Positions 20,443 through 29,549 are shown, counted from the first letter of the stretch. The stretch: 64,000 bases of DNA from Curtobacterium poinsettiae (GCF_025677645.1 NZ_CP106879.1:2852001-2916000), one strand, 5' to 3'. Notes: generated by a model from the letters alone, not told the origin. Translations and numbers: made by a program.

Positions 20443-21414
20443 ATGGTCAGGACACGGGCGTGGTGCAAGGGCGACACGGTCGAGCGGGACTTCCCCGTCG
20501 ACCGGATCTCCGACCTCGTCGCCGATCCGGACACCTTCGTCTGGATCGACTACACCGACCCGACCTCGGCCGACCTCGAGCAGATCGAGGAGGAGCTCGG
20601 CATCCACGCGCTCGCGGTCGAGGACGCCGTCGAGCACGGTCAGCGCCCGAAGCTCGACCGGTACCGGGACAGCCTGTTCCTGGTCGTCTACGACGTGGGC
20701 GGCACGGACGACGAGGGTGACCTGATCACGCACGAGGTCAAGGCCTTCGTCACCGAACGGGCCCTCGTCACCATCCACGGGTCCGACGTCGACACCGCCC
20801 CGATGGAGCACCGGCTCACGGCGAACTCCGACATCGCCGAACACGGCGTGCCCTGGCTCGTCTGGGCACTGCTCGACGCCGTCGTCGACCGGGCCACCGA
20901 CACCGTCGAGGACCTCGAGCGGCAGATCGATGCGCTCGAGGACGACCTGTTCGTACCGGGCGACCCCCGCGAGCAGCAGATCCAGCGGCGGTCGTTCCGG
21001 CTCCGCAAGACCCTCGGGGTGCTCCGGCGGCTGGTCGTCCCGACGCGGGACAGCGTCGCGTCGTTGCTGCACGGTGACGCGGAGACGATCTCGAACGGCA
21101 TCCGCCCGTACTTCCGCGACGTCGAGGACCACCTGGTCTCGATCGCCGACTCGGTCGAGCAACTCCGCGACGCGGTGTCGAGCGTGCTCGACACGACCCT
21201 GAACCTGGCGTCGAACCGGCAGAACACCGTCATGAAGAAGGTCACGAGCTGGGCGGCGATCATCGCGATCCCGACCGGTGTGACGAGCTTCTTCGGGCAG
21301 AACGTCGAGTTCCCGGGCGAGGGCGCCTGGAGTGGTCTCTGGGCCTCGCTCGCGATCATCACCGCGTCGTCGCTCGTGCTCTACCGCGTCTTCAAGACCC
21401 GCGACTGGCTCTGA
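20443..21414 (+). CDS. corA: CorA-like divalent cation transporter with GQN instead of GMN
   Basis: 323 aa. The long N-terminal cytoplasmic alpha/beta domain with FVWIDYTDPTSADLEQIEEELGIH and AVEDAVEHGQRPKLDRY is characteristic of CorA. A long helical stalk (about 135-255) precedes two C-terminal membrane segments: AAIIAIPTGVTSFFG (about 270-284) and LWASLAIITASSLVLY. The pore signature, GMN in most CorA proteins, reads GQN at 285-287. A basic end (KTRDWL) completes the family layout. It would carry Mg2+ or another cation across the inner membrane as a pentamer. Altered signatures occur in CorA relatives such as ZntB, so the ion specificity is open. Confidence 0.88.
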   Translation: MVRTRAWCKGDTVERDFPVDRISDLVADPDTFVWIDYTDPTSADLEQIEEELGIHALAVEDAVEHGQRPKLDRYRDSLFLVVYDVGGTDDEGDLITHEVKAFVTERALVTIHGSDVDTAPMEHRLTANSDIAEHGVPWLVWALLDAVVDRATDTVEDLERQIDALEDDLFVPGDPREQQIQRRSFRLRKTLGVLRRLVVPTRDSVASLLHGDAETISNGIRPYFRDVEDHLVSIADSVEQLRDAVSSVLDTTLNLASNRQNTVMKKVTSWAAIIAIPTGVTSFFGQNVEFPGEGAWSGLWASLAIITASSLVLYRVFKTRDWL

Positions 21415-21459
21415 CCGCGCAGGGCTCCGGCACCCGAACGGTCCGAGGCCCCGCCGACG

Positions 21460-22611
21460 TCAGAGCGCGAGTGCCAGGACCCCGGCGACGACGGTGAGCG
21501 GCGCGACGACGCACCCGAGCGCCATGTACCGGCCCCACGACAGGTGCACGCCCTCGGCCGACAGCCGGGCGTGCCACAGGAGCGTCGCGAGCGAGGCCCA
21601 CGGCGTGATGAGACAGCCGGCGTTCACGCCGATGAGCAGGGCCGCGTACCGCACGGCCTCGTGCCCGGCGGCCGGTTCGAGCACCAGGTACGCCGGCAGG
21701 TTGTCGATGCCGTTCGCCGCGACCGCGCCCGCACCGCCGAGCAGCAGCAGCGGGCCGGTCCCGGTGCCGCCCTGCAGCGCGTGCACGATCGGGTCGGTGA
21801 TGCCCGTCGTGTGCAGCGCCTCGACCACCACGAAGAGCCCGGCGGCGAACAGCAGGGTCGACCACGGCACGCGGGACACCCGGAGTTCGGACGGTGACCG
21901 GAACGCCGCGACCACGACGAGCACCACGGCGGCCAGGACCGCAGCGATCCACACGGTCACCCCGGCGGTCAGGGCGACGACGAGCGCGACCAGCACGGCG
22001 GAGGCCGCCCAGAAGAACACCGGGTCCTTCGGCGTGCGGACGGACACCGGCGAGTAGCGGCCGAACAGCTTGCCGCGGAACACCACGAGCAGGACGACGC
22101 ACGGCACGACCACCCCGGCGACCGCGGGCCAGGCCATCAGCCCGGCGAACGGCAGCGGGCCGCCGAGCCCCATCCGGTCGACGGCGAGCAGGTTCGTCAG
22201 GTTGGACACCGGCAGCAGCAGTGAGGCCGTGTTCGCGAGCCAGACCGTGGTCAGGGCGAACGGCATCGGGGGCAGCCCCACACGCCGTGCGAGCGAGATG
22301 ACGATGGGGGTGAGGAGCACCGCGGTGGTGTCGATCGACAGGAAGACGGTGCAGAGCACGGCGAGGACGACGACCGCGCCCCAGAGGCCGATGGTGCGCC
22401 CGCCACCGACCCGGGCGGCGAGGTCGGCCAGGCGGTCGAACACCCCGGCGTCCGCGGCCAGCTCGGCGACCACGGTCAGCCCGAGCACGAACCCGAGGAC
22501 CGGCAGGACCCGATCGGCGAGCACGGCGAGGTCGTCGAGTGGCAGCAGCCCGAACACGACGCAGACCGCGCCGACCACGAGCAGGGCCGCTCCGATGACC
22601 GCTTGACGCAC
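21460..22611 (-). CDS. ArsB/NhaD-type (SLC13-like) membrane transporter
   Basis: 383 aa with about eleven hydrophobic segments. I placed the start at the GTG at 22611 because AGAGGAG lies about 7 nt upstream. Features suggesting the ion-transporter superfamily: FLSIDTTAVLLTPIVISLARR and LANTASLLLPVSNLTNLL in the N-terminal half, and a matching NGIDNLPAYLVL plus GVNAGCLITPWASLATLLW in the second half, typical of the inverted repeat in ArsB/NhaD proteins. Arsenite, Na+/H+ or dicarboxylate are possible substrates. No ars genes are nearby. It converges with corA. Confidence 0.82.
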   Translation of the reverse strand: MRQAVIGAALLVVGAVCVVFGLLPLDDLAVLADRVLPVLGFVLGLTVVAELAADAGVFDRLADLAARVGGGRTIGLWGAVVVLAVLCTVFLSIDTTAVLLTPIVISLARRVGLPPMPFALTTVWLANTASLLLPVSNLTNLLAVDRMGLGGPLPFAGLMAWPAVAGVVVPCVVLLVVFRGKLFGRYSPVSVRTPKDPVFFWAASAVLVALVVALTAGVTVWIAAVLAAVVLVVVAAFRSPSELRVSRVPWSTLLFAAGLFVVVEALHTTGITDPIVHALQGGTGTGPLLLLGGAGAVAANGIDNLPAYLVLEPAAGHEAVRYAALLIGVNAGCLITPWASLATLLWHARLSAEGVHLSWGRYMALGCVVAPLTVVAGVLALAL

Positions 22612-22704
22612 GAACACTCCTCTGGCACACACCGCGGCAGGGTGACCGGCGGCGCTCCAATGTACGGGCCGGTAGCGTTGTCAGCACGACGACAGGAGGC
22701 CTCT

Positions 22705-22896
22705 GTGCGCAAGTTCATGTTCAACGGTGCGGTGTGGAGTTCGCTCATCAGCGGCTACAGCGTGCTGCAGACCACCCGCCAGGGACCGCGCGACTGGCGG
22801 CTCGCGCTGACCTGGGTCGCGTGGCTCGCCACGACGATCGTGGCGATCGGCACGGTCGTCGAGGACGACCGCGCGGTCAAGGCGCGCCAGCCGTAG
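22705..22896 (+). CDS. Small single-span membrane protein
   Basis: 63 aa from the GTG at 22705, supported by a strong AGGAGG 5 nt upstream. It begins RKFMFNGAVWSSLISGYSVL, and has one clear membrane segment (LTWVAWLATTIVAIGTVV, about 35-52) and a charged C-terminus. Not recognised. It is divergent from the ArsB-like gene and followed by a strong hairpin, which supports it as an independent gene. Confidence 0.65.
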   Translation: MRKFMFNGAVWSSLISGYSVLQTTRQGPRDWRLALTWVAWLATTIVAIGTVVEDDRAVKARQP

Positions 22897-22913
22897 GTCC
22901 AGGCCGCGACCAC

Positions 22914-22965
22914 ACGACGGACGGGAGGCCCGCGGCGGATCTGCCACGGGCCTCCTGTCCGTCGT
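22914..22965. terminator. Long hairpin, GACGGGAGG family
   Basis: A stem of about 24 pairs including two G-T pairs and one mismatch around a 4-nt loop, between convergent genes ending at 22896 and 23011. Its outer arms GGACGGGAGGCC...GGCCTCCTGTCC recur at 29118 and 36214. It probably terminates transcription from both sides. Confidence 0.82.
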
Positions 22966-23010
22966 CAGCACCGTCCACGGAACCTGGTTCCGCAGCGGCA
23001 GACGCGCCCG

Positions 23011-24174
23011 TCAGCGCTCCGACGGCGGGATGTCGGACGTCTGGATCGGGCCGGTGAAGAGCGCCGCGCGGTCCTCCTGGCCCGGCGCGAACAGCGCCGA
23101 GTCGGCAGCGGTCGACGCCGTGCGCCGTCGCGGCGCCGTCTCGTCGACCATGAGCACGCGTTGGACCGGCAGGGCGTCGGGGTGGGTGCGCTGGATCCAC
23201 TCGACGAGCTCCTCGCGGATGTAGCAGCGCAGGTCGAACAGCGACGGGGCGTCGTGCGACGTTGCGAGGACGCGCACCCGCACGTACCCCTGCACGGCGT
23301 CGGTCACCTGCAGTACCTTGACGCGGCGGTCCCACAGTTCGGTGCGGTCGAGGATGCGGTCGAGCTCCTCGCGCATCTCCCCCGGCCGGACCCGCCAGTC
23401 GAGGTCGAACTCGACTGCGCCGAGCAGTTCGCTGCCGGTCCGTGTCCAGTTCTCGAACGGCGTGCTCGTGAAGTACGTCGACGGCAGCACGAACCGGCGG
23501 TCGTCCCACAGGTGCACGACGACGTAGGTCAGCGTGATCTCCTCGATCCGTCCCCACTGCTGCTCGACCACGACGACGTCGTCCACCCGGATCGACCCGG
23601 AGAACGCCAGCTGCATGCCGGCGAACACGTTGCCGAGCGTGGACTGCGCGGCGAGGCCCGCGACCACGGAGATGAGACCGGCGCTGGCGAGCACGCTCGC
23701 GCCGGCCGCCTCGACCCCGTCGAAGGTCAGCAGGATCGCGCCGACCGCGATGATGACGAGTACGGCGACGGTGAGCCGCCGGATGATGAGCACCTGGGTG
23801 CGGATGCGACGCGCCTGCCGGTTGTCGGGCACGTCGATGCGGAACCGGTGCAACCCGAGGTCCTCGAGGAAGATCGCGACCTGGCACGCGAGCCAGCAAC
23901 CGGTCGCGATCGTGACGATCAGGAAGGCGTGCGCGACCTCGTCGCGCCACGGGTACGCGTCGGCGTTCCGCGGGATGCTCGACGTGAACGCGATCCAGAG
24001 CAGGACCACCAGCAGCACGGTGCGGAAGGGGTGCTTCGTCCGTCGCGAGAGCACGCCGGCCCAGCGTTCCCGGCGCGCGATCGCCCGGAGGACCAGGTGC
24101 AGGACGAGGGCGACGACGGCGGTGACGAGCAGGGCGAACCCGATCGCGACGAGGAGTCGGAGGAGGATGTCCAT
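23011..24174 (-). CDS. MscS-family mechanosensitive ion channel
   Basis: 387 aa from the ATG at 24174; a TTG 12 bp upstream is an alternative, and the GGAGGG abutting the ATG leaves the start uncertain. It has a leading hydrophobic segment, four or five further membrane spans up to about residue 205, and the pore-lining helix and beta domain of Msc[39 protein letters not shown], followed by [24 protein letters not shown]. The C-terminal 120 residues include [16 protein letters not shown]. It releases osmolytes during hypo-osmotic shock, at the cytoplasmic membrane. Confidence 0.9.
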   Translation of the reverse strand: MDILLRLLVAIGFALLVTAVVALVLHLVLRAIARRERWAGVLSRRTKHPFRTVLLVVLLWIAFTSSIPRNADAYPWRDEVAHAFLIVTIATGCWLACQVAIFLEDLGLHRFRIDVPDNRQARRIRTQVLIIRRLTVAVLVIIAVGAILLTFDGVEAAGASVLASAGLISVVAGLAAQSTLGNVFAGMQLAFSGSIRVDDVVVVEQQWGRIEEITLTYVVVHLWDDRRFVLPSTYFTSTPFENWTRTGSELLGAVEFDLDWRVRPGEMREELDRILDRTELWDRRVKVLQVTDAVQGYVRVRVLATSHDAPSLFDLRCYIREELVEWIQRTHPDALPVQRVLMVDETAPRRRTASTAADSALFAPGQEDRAALFTGPIQTSDIPPSER

Positions 24175-24312
24175 CCCTCCATGCAAGCAACGGACGACGG
24201 TCGTCGTTCAGGTTCGGGCCGCCGTCAGCTGTGCGGACGTTCAGCAGTCGCGGTTCGCCCGAACCGGGGTTTGCGTGACGGCCCGGTCCGGTGCGCATGT
24301 AGGTTCTCTCGC

Positions 24313-25847
24313 ATGACAGCGCAGAACGACACGGGTGGCAACCGAGCGCCGGCGAACGACTTCTCGCACGAGCAGGAGGGCTACCAGCACGGCCTGAAGC
24401 CCCGGCAACTGCAGATGATCGCGATCGGCGGCGCGATCGGCACCGGCCTCTTCCTCGGTGCCGGTGGACGCCTGCACACCGCGGGCCCCGCGCTCGCGCT
24501 GACCTACCTGGTCGCCGGGATCTTCGCCTTCTTCATCCTCCGTGCCCTCGGCGAGCTGGTGCTGCACCGCCCGTCCTCGGGGTCGTTCATCTCGTACGCT
24601 CGCGAGTTCTACGGCGAGAAGTTCGCGTACGCCGCCGGCTGGATGTACTTCCTCAACTGGGCGATGACCTCGATCGTCGACACCACCGCGGTCGCGATCT
24701 ACCTGCAGTACTGGTCGGCCTTCACCGCCGCACCGCAGTGGCTGCTGGCGCTGATCGCCCTGGTCGTCGTCCTCGCCGCGAACATGGTCGCCGTGAAGGT
24801 GTTCGGCGAGCTCGAGTTCTGGTTCGCCCTCATCAAGGTCGCCGCGCTCGTGGCGTTCCTCGTCGTCGCGATCGTCTGGCTCGTCTTCGCCTTCCCCGTC
24901 GAGGCCGGCGGCGAGGCCGTCCGCACCGGGTTCTCGATCTGGGGCGACAACGACGGGCTGTTCCCGAACGGGCTGCTCCCCGCGGTCATCGTGATCCAGG
25001 GCGTCGTGTTCGCGTACGCGGCGATCGAGCTCGTCGGAACCGCGTCGGGCGAGACGCAGAACACCGAGAAGGTCATCCCCCGCGCGATCAACTCCGTGGT
25101 CTTCCGCATCGCGGTCTTCTACGTCGGCTCGATCATCCTGCTCTCCCTGCTGCTGCCGTACACGGCCTACAAGGAGGGCGAGAGAGCCCGTTCGTCACGT
25201 TCTTCTCGTCGCTCGGCAACCCGCAGGTCGGTTCGATCGTCGGTGGGATCATGAACTTCGTCGTGCTCACCGCGGCCCTGTCGTCCCTGAACGCCGGCCT
25301 GTACTCCACCGGACGCGCGCTGCACTCGATGGGCATGAACGGCTCGGCGCCCAAGTGGACCACGAAGATGTCGAAGGGCGGCGTCCCCTACGCCGGCATC
25401 CTGCTCACCGCGGCGTTCACCGTCGCGGGCGTCGTACTGAACTACTTCGTGCCGAGCCAGGCGTTCGAGATCGCCCTGAACATCGCCAGTCTCGGCATCA
25501 TCACGGCGTGGGGCACGATCATCCTGTGCCAGATGCGGCTCCGTCAGTGGGCCAAGCAGGGGCTCGCCAAGGAACCCACCTTCCGGCTACCGGGTGCGCC
25601 CGTCACCGCCTGGCTCACCCTGGCGTTCCTCGCCTCGGTCATCGTGCTGATGGCGATCGACTACCCCGTCGGCACGTACACGATCGCGTCGCTCGTCATC
25701 GTGATCCCCCTGCTCATCGTCGGGTGGTTCCTGCAGCGTGACCGCATCCTGCGCATCGCCGCCCTGCGCGAGGGCGTCACGGGTCCCTACCCGATCGGCG
25801 TCCGCGACCCCGCCGCCTCGGTGCGACGCGACGGCGACGGGAGCTAG
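24313..25847 (+). pseudogene. APC-family amino acid permease, frameshifted
   Basis: Starts at the ATG at 24313 with a long open frame: [19 protein letters not shown] (the APC signature) and about eight membrane segments. At 25180-25186 the sequence GAGAGAG carries one extra GA pair. The original frame then reads basic nonsense and stops at 25254, while the matching second half ([18 protein letters not shown]..., LSSLNAGLYSTGRALHSM, to the stop at 25847) continues in another frame. Removing two bases restores a protein of about 510 aa resembling asparagine, GABA or D-serine permeases (AnsP/GabP/CycA group). No functional transporter is expected unless the insertion is a sequencing error. Confidence 0.9.
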
Positions 25848-25924
25848 CGCTCCGCTTGTCCCCGGAACGCAAGGCACCCCGGCGGGAACACGAACGGTCC
25901 GGCACCCCTCGCTACCATCAGCAG

Positions 25925-26224
25925 GTGCCGGACCGTTCTGCTTCGCCCACACTCGACCTGCAGCTCAGCTGGCGAGGTGCCTACGGACGCCTCCGGGTGT
26001 TCGCGGATCGTCTCGAGGCCGAGACCGACTACCAGCGAGGGACGCGAACCATGGTGCCGATGGACGCGGTGCAGGGGTGGCGCCTCGGACCGTGCGACGA
26101 GGACGCCGTCTGCGTCGAGTTCCTCACCGGGCAGGACACCTACCGCGTGCTGCTCGACACCCCGGACGAGCAGCTCGCTGCGCTGGCGATCCGGAAGGTG
26201 CTCGGCCCGCCGCTGGAGTCCTGA
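25925..26224 (+). CDS. Small soluble protein of unknown function
   Basis: 99 aa from the GTG at 25925; an upstream TTG at 25856 would add 23 residues but has no better ribosome binding site. No membrane segment or signal peptide. The sequence LDLQLSWRGAYGRLRVFADRLEAETDYQ, then VPMDAVQGWRLGPC and YRVLLDTPDEQLAALAIRKVL, reads like alternating strands and a final helix, reminiscent of a PH-like fold. It follows the broken permease by 77 bp. No family recognised. Confidence 0.6.
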   Translation: MPDRSASPTLDLQLSWRGAYGRLRVFADRLEAETDYQRGTRTMVPMDAVQGWRLGPCDEDAVCVEFLTGQDTYRVLLDTPDEQLAALAIRKVLGPPLES

Positions 26225-26282
26225 GGACGCGCTGCCGTGCGGGCGACAGCGGTGTCCGGTTCGCCTGCAGCAGGACCGTCGG

Positions 26283-26940
26283 TCAGTCGTCGGTGTCGAC
26301 GCGGTCGGTGACGACGTCACCGGATCCGGCGTCGATGCGCACGCTGTGCTTGGTGCCGGACGAGTCGAGCACGTCGCCCTCCCAGACGACGGAGCCGACG
26401 TGGTCGTCGAGGCCGAGTTCGGTCACGGTCCCCGCGTGCAGGTCCTGGAAGGCGTCGACGGCCTGCTCGACGCTCAGGTCGGCGGCGGCGACGAAGCGCT
26501 CGTGCTCGGCCTCGTCGTCCGCGTCGGCGGCCTCGGTCTGCGGGGTGCCGGCGACCGAGGTGCCGTCGGCGTTCGTGTGCACCTCGTGCTCGGTGCCGCC
26601 CTTCGTCACGACCAGGACCTCGTAGGCGGAGGCGCCCTGCTCCTGCTCGACCGAGATGACGGTGCCCGAGCCGACCTCGCCGCGTGCGGTGGCGACCGCT
26701 GCGAGCAGTGCCGTGTTCGAGCCGCTGGACGCGACGCCGGACGCACCGGACGCCGACGAACCGGAGCCCGACGAGTCCGTCGCCGACGAGCCGACCGAGC
26801 CGGAGCCGGCCGAGCCGGTGTCGTCGTCGGAGTCGTCGCTGGCGCAACCGGTGAGTGCGAGCGCCGCGACGATCGGCAGGGCGGCGAACGCGGCGATGCG
26901 GCGGGCGGAGGGCTTCTGGTGCTGGGTGCGGAAGTTCATG
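26283..26940 (-). CDS. PepSY-domain lipoprotein
   Basis: 219 aa. Signal peptide with a lipobox (AALALTGC, C32) predicts lipidation at the outer face of the membrane. A low-complexity Ser/Gly/Asp/Ala linker (about 33-80) follows. Two PepSY-like repeats come after it: ARGEVGSGTVISVEQEQGAS...VLVVTKGGTEHEVHTNADG, and LSVEQAVDAFQDLHAGTVTELGLDDHVGSVVWEGDVLDSS. PepSY domains are associated with regulation of proteases and signalling. It lies 48 bp downstream of the histidine kinase and shares its direction, so it may sense a signal for that kinase or be its target. Confidence 0.87.
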
Positions 26941-26988
26941 TGGACGAGCATCGCGTCGGGGTGCTGAAGCAGCCCTGAAGCCACCTGT

Positions 26989-28386
26989 TCAGCCGCCGAG
27001 TGCGATGCGGACGACGAACCGCGCGCCGCCGAGCGGGGACGTGACCACGGTCGTGTCGCCGCCGTGCGCCCGCACGGCGTCGCGGACGATGGCGAGGCCG
27101 AGCCCCGCGCCACCGGCGTCCCGGCTGCGGGCCTCGTCGAGACGGACGAACCGCTCGAAGACGCGCTCGCGCTCGTCCTCGGGGACGCCGGTGCCGTCGT
27201 CGTCGACCGTGAGCACCGCGGACCCGTCGTGCTCGGTGAGCGACACGGCGACGCGTGTGCTCGCGTGCCGGACGGCGTTGTCGACGAGGTTCCGGACCAC
27301 CCCTGCCAGCACGCGCTCGTCGCCGAGAACCCGCGCTGCCGAGATCGCCGAGCCGTCCACCCGGACCGCCGGAGCGTCGCCGTGCCGCGCGGGCGCGTCA
27401 CCGGCCGTCGACCGTGCTCGCGCGCGGGCCACCGCGTCCAACGCCAGGTCGTCGAGGTCGACGGAGCGCCGCGTGCGGATCCCGCCCTCGTCGAGGCGGG
27501 AGAGCTCGAGCAGCCCGGTGACCAGGTCCTGCAGGCGCACCGCCTCGGACCGGACGACGTCGGCGAGGTCGGCCACCTCGGTCCGCTCCGGGTGCGCGAC
27601 GGCGACCTCGGCGTGCTGCCGGATCGACGCGATCGGCGACCGGAGTTCGTGGGAGGCGTCGGACACGAAGCGCCGCTGGCTCTCGGCGGACCGTTCGAGT
27701 CGGTCCAGCATGGCGTTCATGGTGCTCGCGAGCCGGGCGACCTCGTCGCCGGTGTCGGGCACCTCGACCCGGGCGTCCGGACGGGCCGCCCGGATCGTCT
27801 CGACCTCGGTGCGCATCCGCTCCACGGGCCGCAGCGAGCGTCCTGTGACGGCCCAGGTGACCGCGACCAGCAGGAGCACCAGCACGGGTACCCCCACGGC
27901 GAGGAGTGCGACGGCGGTGCGGACCGCGGTGTCGGCCTGGTCGAGCGTGGCGCCGTAGACGAGCGTCGCCTCGCCGCCGCCGGGCAGGTCCACGTCGTCC
28001 GCGACGAGCAGCCAGCGTTCGCCGTCGTGGGTCCACCGGGACTCGTCGGCGGTCGGCAGGGCGGCCCCATCGGCGTCCTCGCCATGCGCCAGGACCGCCC
28101 CGCCGTCGCCGATCACCTGCACCAGGACGTCCTCGTAGCCGGTCACTGCGGCCGCACCGTCCGCTTCGACTCGGGAGGACACCTGCTCGAGACCGGCCTC
28201 GGCCGAGGTGCGCACGCCGTCGAGCAGCACGAGCCGCAGCACGAGGACGAACGCGACGGCACCGATGACCAGCGCCGCGAGGACGACGACCCCGGCGCCG
28301 AGGGTGGTGCGTGCCCGGACCGACCGGGGGCGACGAGGCCGGTTCGGTGTGGCCCCGCTCACACGGGGGGCCGGCCGCTCAGCCAC
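26989..28386 (-). CDS. Sensor histidine kinase
   Basis: 465 aa from the GTG at 28386, which overlaps the response regulator stop by 8 bp. Layout: TM1 (about 30-55), a periplasmic segment (56-155) with acidic patches, TM2 (about 157-180), HAMP (182-235), and HisKA with the phospho-acceptor H246 in SDASHELRSPIASIR. The ATPase domain has the N box (RNLVDNAVRHA), G1 (VDDDGTGVPED) and G2 (GGAGLGLAIVRDAVRAHGG). EnvZ/PhoR type. Its signal is unknown; the PepSY lipoprotein immediately downstream is a candidate input partner. Confidence 0.93.
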   Translation of the reverse strand: MAERPAPRVSGATPNRPRRPRSVRARTTLGAGVVVLAALVIGAVAFVLVLRLVLLDGVRTSAEAGLEQVSSRVEADGAAAVTGYEDVLVQVIGDGGAVLAHGEDADGAALPTADESRWTHDGERWLLVADDVDLPGGGEATLVYGATLDQADTAVRTAVALLAVGVPVLVLLLVAVTWAVTGRSLRPVERMRTEVETIRAARPDARVEVPDTGDEVARLASTMNAMLDRLERSAESQRRFVSDASHELRSPIASIRQHAEVAVAHPERTEVADLADVVRSEAVRLQDLVTGLLELSRLDEGGIRTRRSVDLDDLALDAVARARARSTAGDAPARHGDAPAVRVDGSAISAARVLGDERVLAGVVRNLVDNAVRHASTRVAVSLTEHDGSAVLTVDDDGTGVPEDERERVFERFVRLDEARSRDAGGAGLGLAIVRDAVRAHGGDTTVVTSPLGGARFVVRIALGG

Positions 28387-29056
28387 CGTCCGCCGCCAAG
28401 CGGTACCCGGCGCCACGGACCGTCTCGATCGCGGCGCGCCCGAACGGCCGGTCGAGCTTCCGGCGGAGGTGCCCGACGTACACCTCGACGATGTTCGGAT
28501 CCCCCTCGAAGTCGACGTCCCAGACGTTCTCGATGACCTCGCGCTTCGACCGGACCTGACCCGGGTGCCGTGCGAGGTACTCGAGCACGGCGAACTCGCG
28601 GCTGGTCAGCTCGACCGGGGTCTCGCCGCGAGCCACGGTGCGGGCTGCGGGATCGACCACCAGGTCGCCCAGCGTCAGCACGGTGGGGCGCTCACGGGCA
28701 CCCCGTCGGACGAGCGCCCGCAGCCGTGCGACGAGCACCGGGTGCGAGAACGGCTTGGTGACGTAGTCGTCGGCGCCCGCGTCGAGCGCCTCGACCTGGT
28801 CCCACTCGCCGTCCTTGGCGGTCAGCATGAGCACGGGGGTCCAGTCGCCGTCCGCACGGAGCTGCGCGCACACGGCCCAGCCGCTCAGGCCGGGCATCAT
28901 CAGGTCGAGCACGATCGCGTCGTAGCGGAACTCCCGCGCGTGCCACAGCCCGTCGACGCCGTCGTTCGCGACGTCGACCGCCCACCCCTCGGCCTCGAGG
29001 CCGCGGCGCACGCCGTCGGCGAGCCGGACCTCGTCGTCGACCACCAGCACACGCAT
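28379..29056 (-). CDS. OmpR/PhoB-type response regulator
   Basis: 225 aa. Receiver domain with acidic pocket VVDDE (6-10), phospho-acceptor D51 (AIVLDLMMPG) and K101 (DDYVTKPFS). The C-terminal winged helix (about 125-222) ends GRAAIETVRGAGYRL and contains ELTSREFAVLEYLARHPGQVRSK. It is the partner of the kinase with which it overlaps, and probably controls the kinase-PepSY operon. The ATG start has the terminator-like hairpin 29118-29161 upstream. Confidence 0.94.
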   Translation of the reverse strand: MRVLVVDDEVRLADGVRRGLEAEGWAVDVANDGVDGLWHAREFRYDAIVLDLMMPGLSGWAVCAQLRADGDWTPVLMLTAKDGEWDQVEALDAGADDYVTKPFSHPVLVARLRALVRRGARERPTVLTLGDLVVDPAARTVARGETPVELTSREFAVLEYLARHPGQVRSKREVIENVWDVDFEGDPNIVEVYVGHLRRKLDRPFGRAAIETVRGAGYRLAADGG

Positions 29057-29117
29057 GGGGTCGATCCTGCCGTGCCCCGCTGAAGCAGGCCTGAAGCGGC
29101 CGGCGAGTGCGGCGGGG

Positions 29118-29161
29118 CGGACGGGAGGTCCGTGGCGGCGCCGCCACGGGCCTCCCGTCCG
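29118..29161. terminator. Long hairpin, GACGGGAGG family
   Basis: A stem of about 22 pairs, nearly perfect (one G-T), with outer arms GGACGGGAGG/CCTCCCGTCC and an inner GTGGCGGC/GCCGCCAC. It lies 39 bp past the stop of the SCO4848-like gene and upstream of the response regulator, so it should end the former's transcript. Confidence 0.82.
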
Positions 29162-29199
29162 ACGGTGGTCCGGACCAGGGCCGCGCCGCCTCGGCGGGC

Positions 29200-29412
29200 T
29201 CAGACCAGCAGCAGGATCCCTGCGATCACGGAGGCGACGGCGATGGCGAGCGCGATGAGCAGGAGCACGAGGTGCACCGTGTAGAACGTCGTCGGCTTGC
29301 CGGCGGCGTCGCGGGCACGGGAGTCCTTCGCGACACGCTGGAAGAAGCGCGGCCAGGTGACGACGTTGAAGACGGCGCCGATGAACAGGACGACTGCGGC
29401 GAAGACGAGCAC
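29200..29412 (-). CDS. SCO4848-family small membrane protein
   Basis: 70 aa with two membrane segments, LVFAAVVLFIGAVFNVVTW (2-20) and HLVLLLIALAIAVASVIAGILLL (47-69), separated by a basic loop (PRFFQRVAKDSRARDAAGKPTTF). This pattern, with VVTWPRFF and PTTFYTVH, matches what I know of the actinobacterial SCO4848-type proteins, whose function is not established. The start is GTG with AGGA about 6 nt upstream; a TAGGAT there could alternatively be a -10 of a leaderless transcript. Confidence 0.75.
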   Translation of the reverse strand: MLVFAAVVLFIGAVFNVVTWPRFFQRVAKDSRARDAAGKPTTFYTVHLVLLLIALAIAVASVIAGILLLV

Positions 29413-29523
29413 GGGACGATCCTAGTGAACGTCCGCGGCGACGATGCCGGTACGGCGACGCCGGGCGGGTGGTGCTCGGCCGCCCCCAACGCGGCCGAGT
29501 CCCGACCCGGCAGGCCACAGGAT

Positions 29524-29549
29524 CTGTAGCACTTGCTACAGACTGTACA
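29524..29549. promoter_or_regulatory. Overlapping TACAG dyads, possible operator
   Basis: CTGTAGC-ACTT-GCTACAG (29524-29541) is a 7-bp dyad, and its second arm also forms the odd palindrome TACAGACTGTA (29537-29547). Three TACAG half-sites therefore occur within 24 bp in the 162-bp gap between the SCO4848-like gene and the membrane protein of the ImmA operon. Likely a binding site for a dimeric regulator; its identity is not known. Confidence 0.45.

Noticed and set aside
17896..21162. A long minus-strand open frame antisense to the large membrane protein and corA.
   Set aside because: The plus-strand proteins show clear membrane and CorA features, and the antisense translation is low-complexity Arg/Asp/Gly.
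25180..25186. Programmed ribosomal frameshift in the permease.
   Set aside because: There is no slippery heptamer with a downstream pseudoknot that I can see, and permeases of this class are not known to use one. A 2-bp indel is simpler.
24738..25847. A separate gene encoding the second half of the permease.
   Set aside because: Its N-terminal 140 residues are the out-of-frame shadow of the permease, and homology begins only at the GAGAGAG site. A single gene with an insertion explains both parts.
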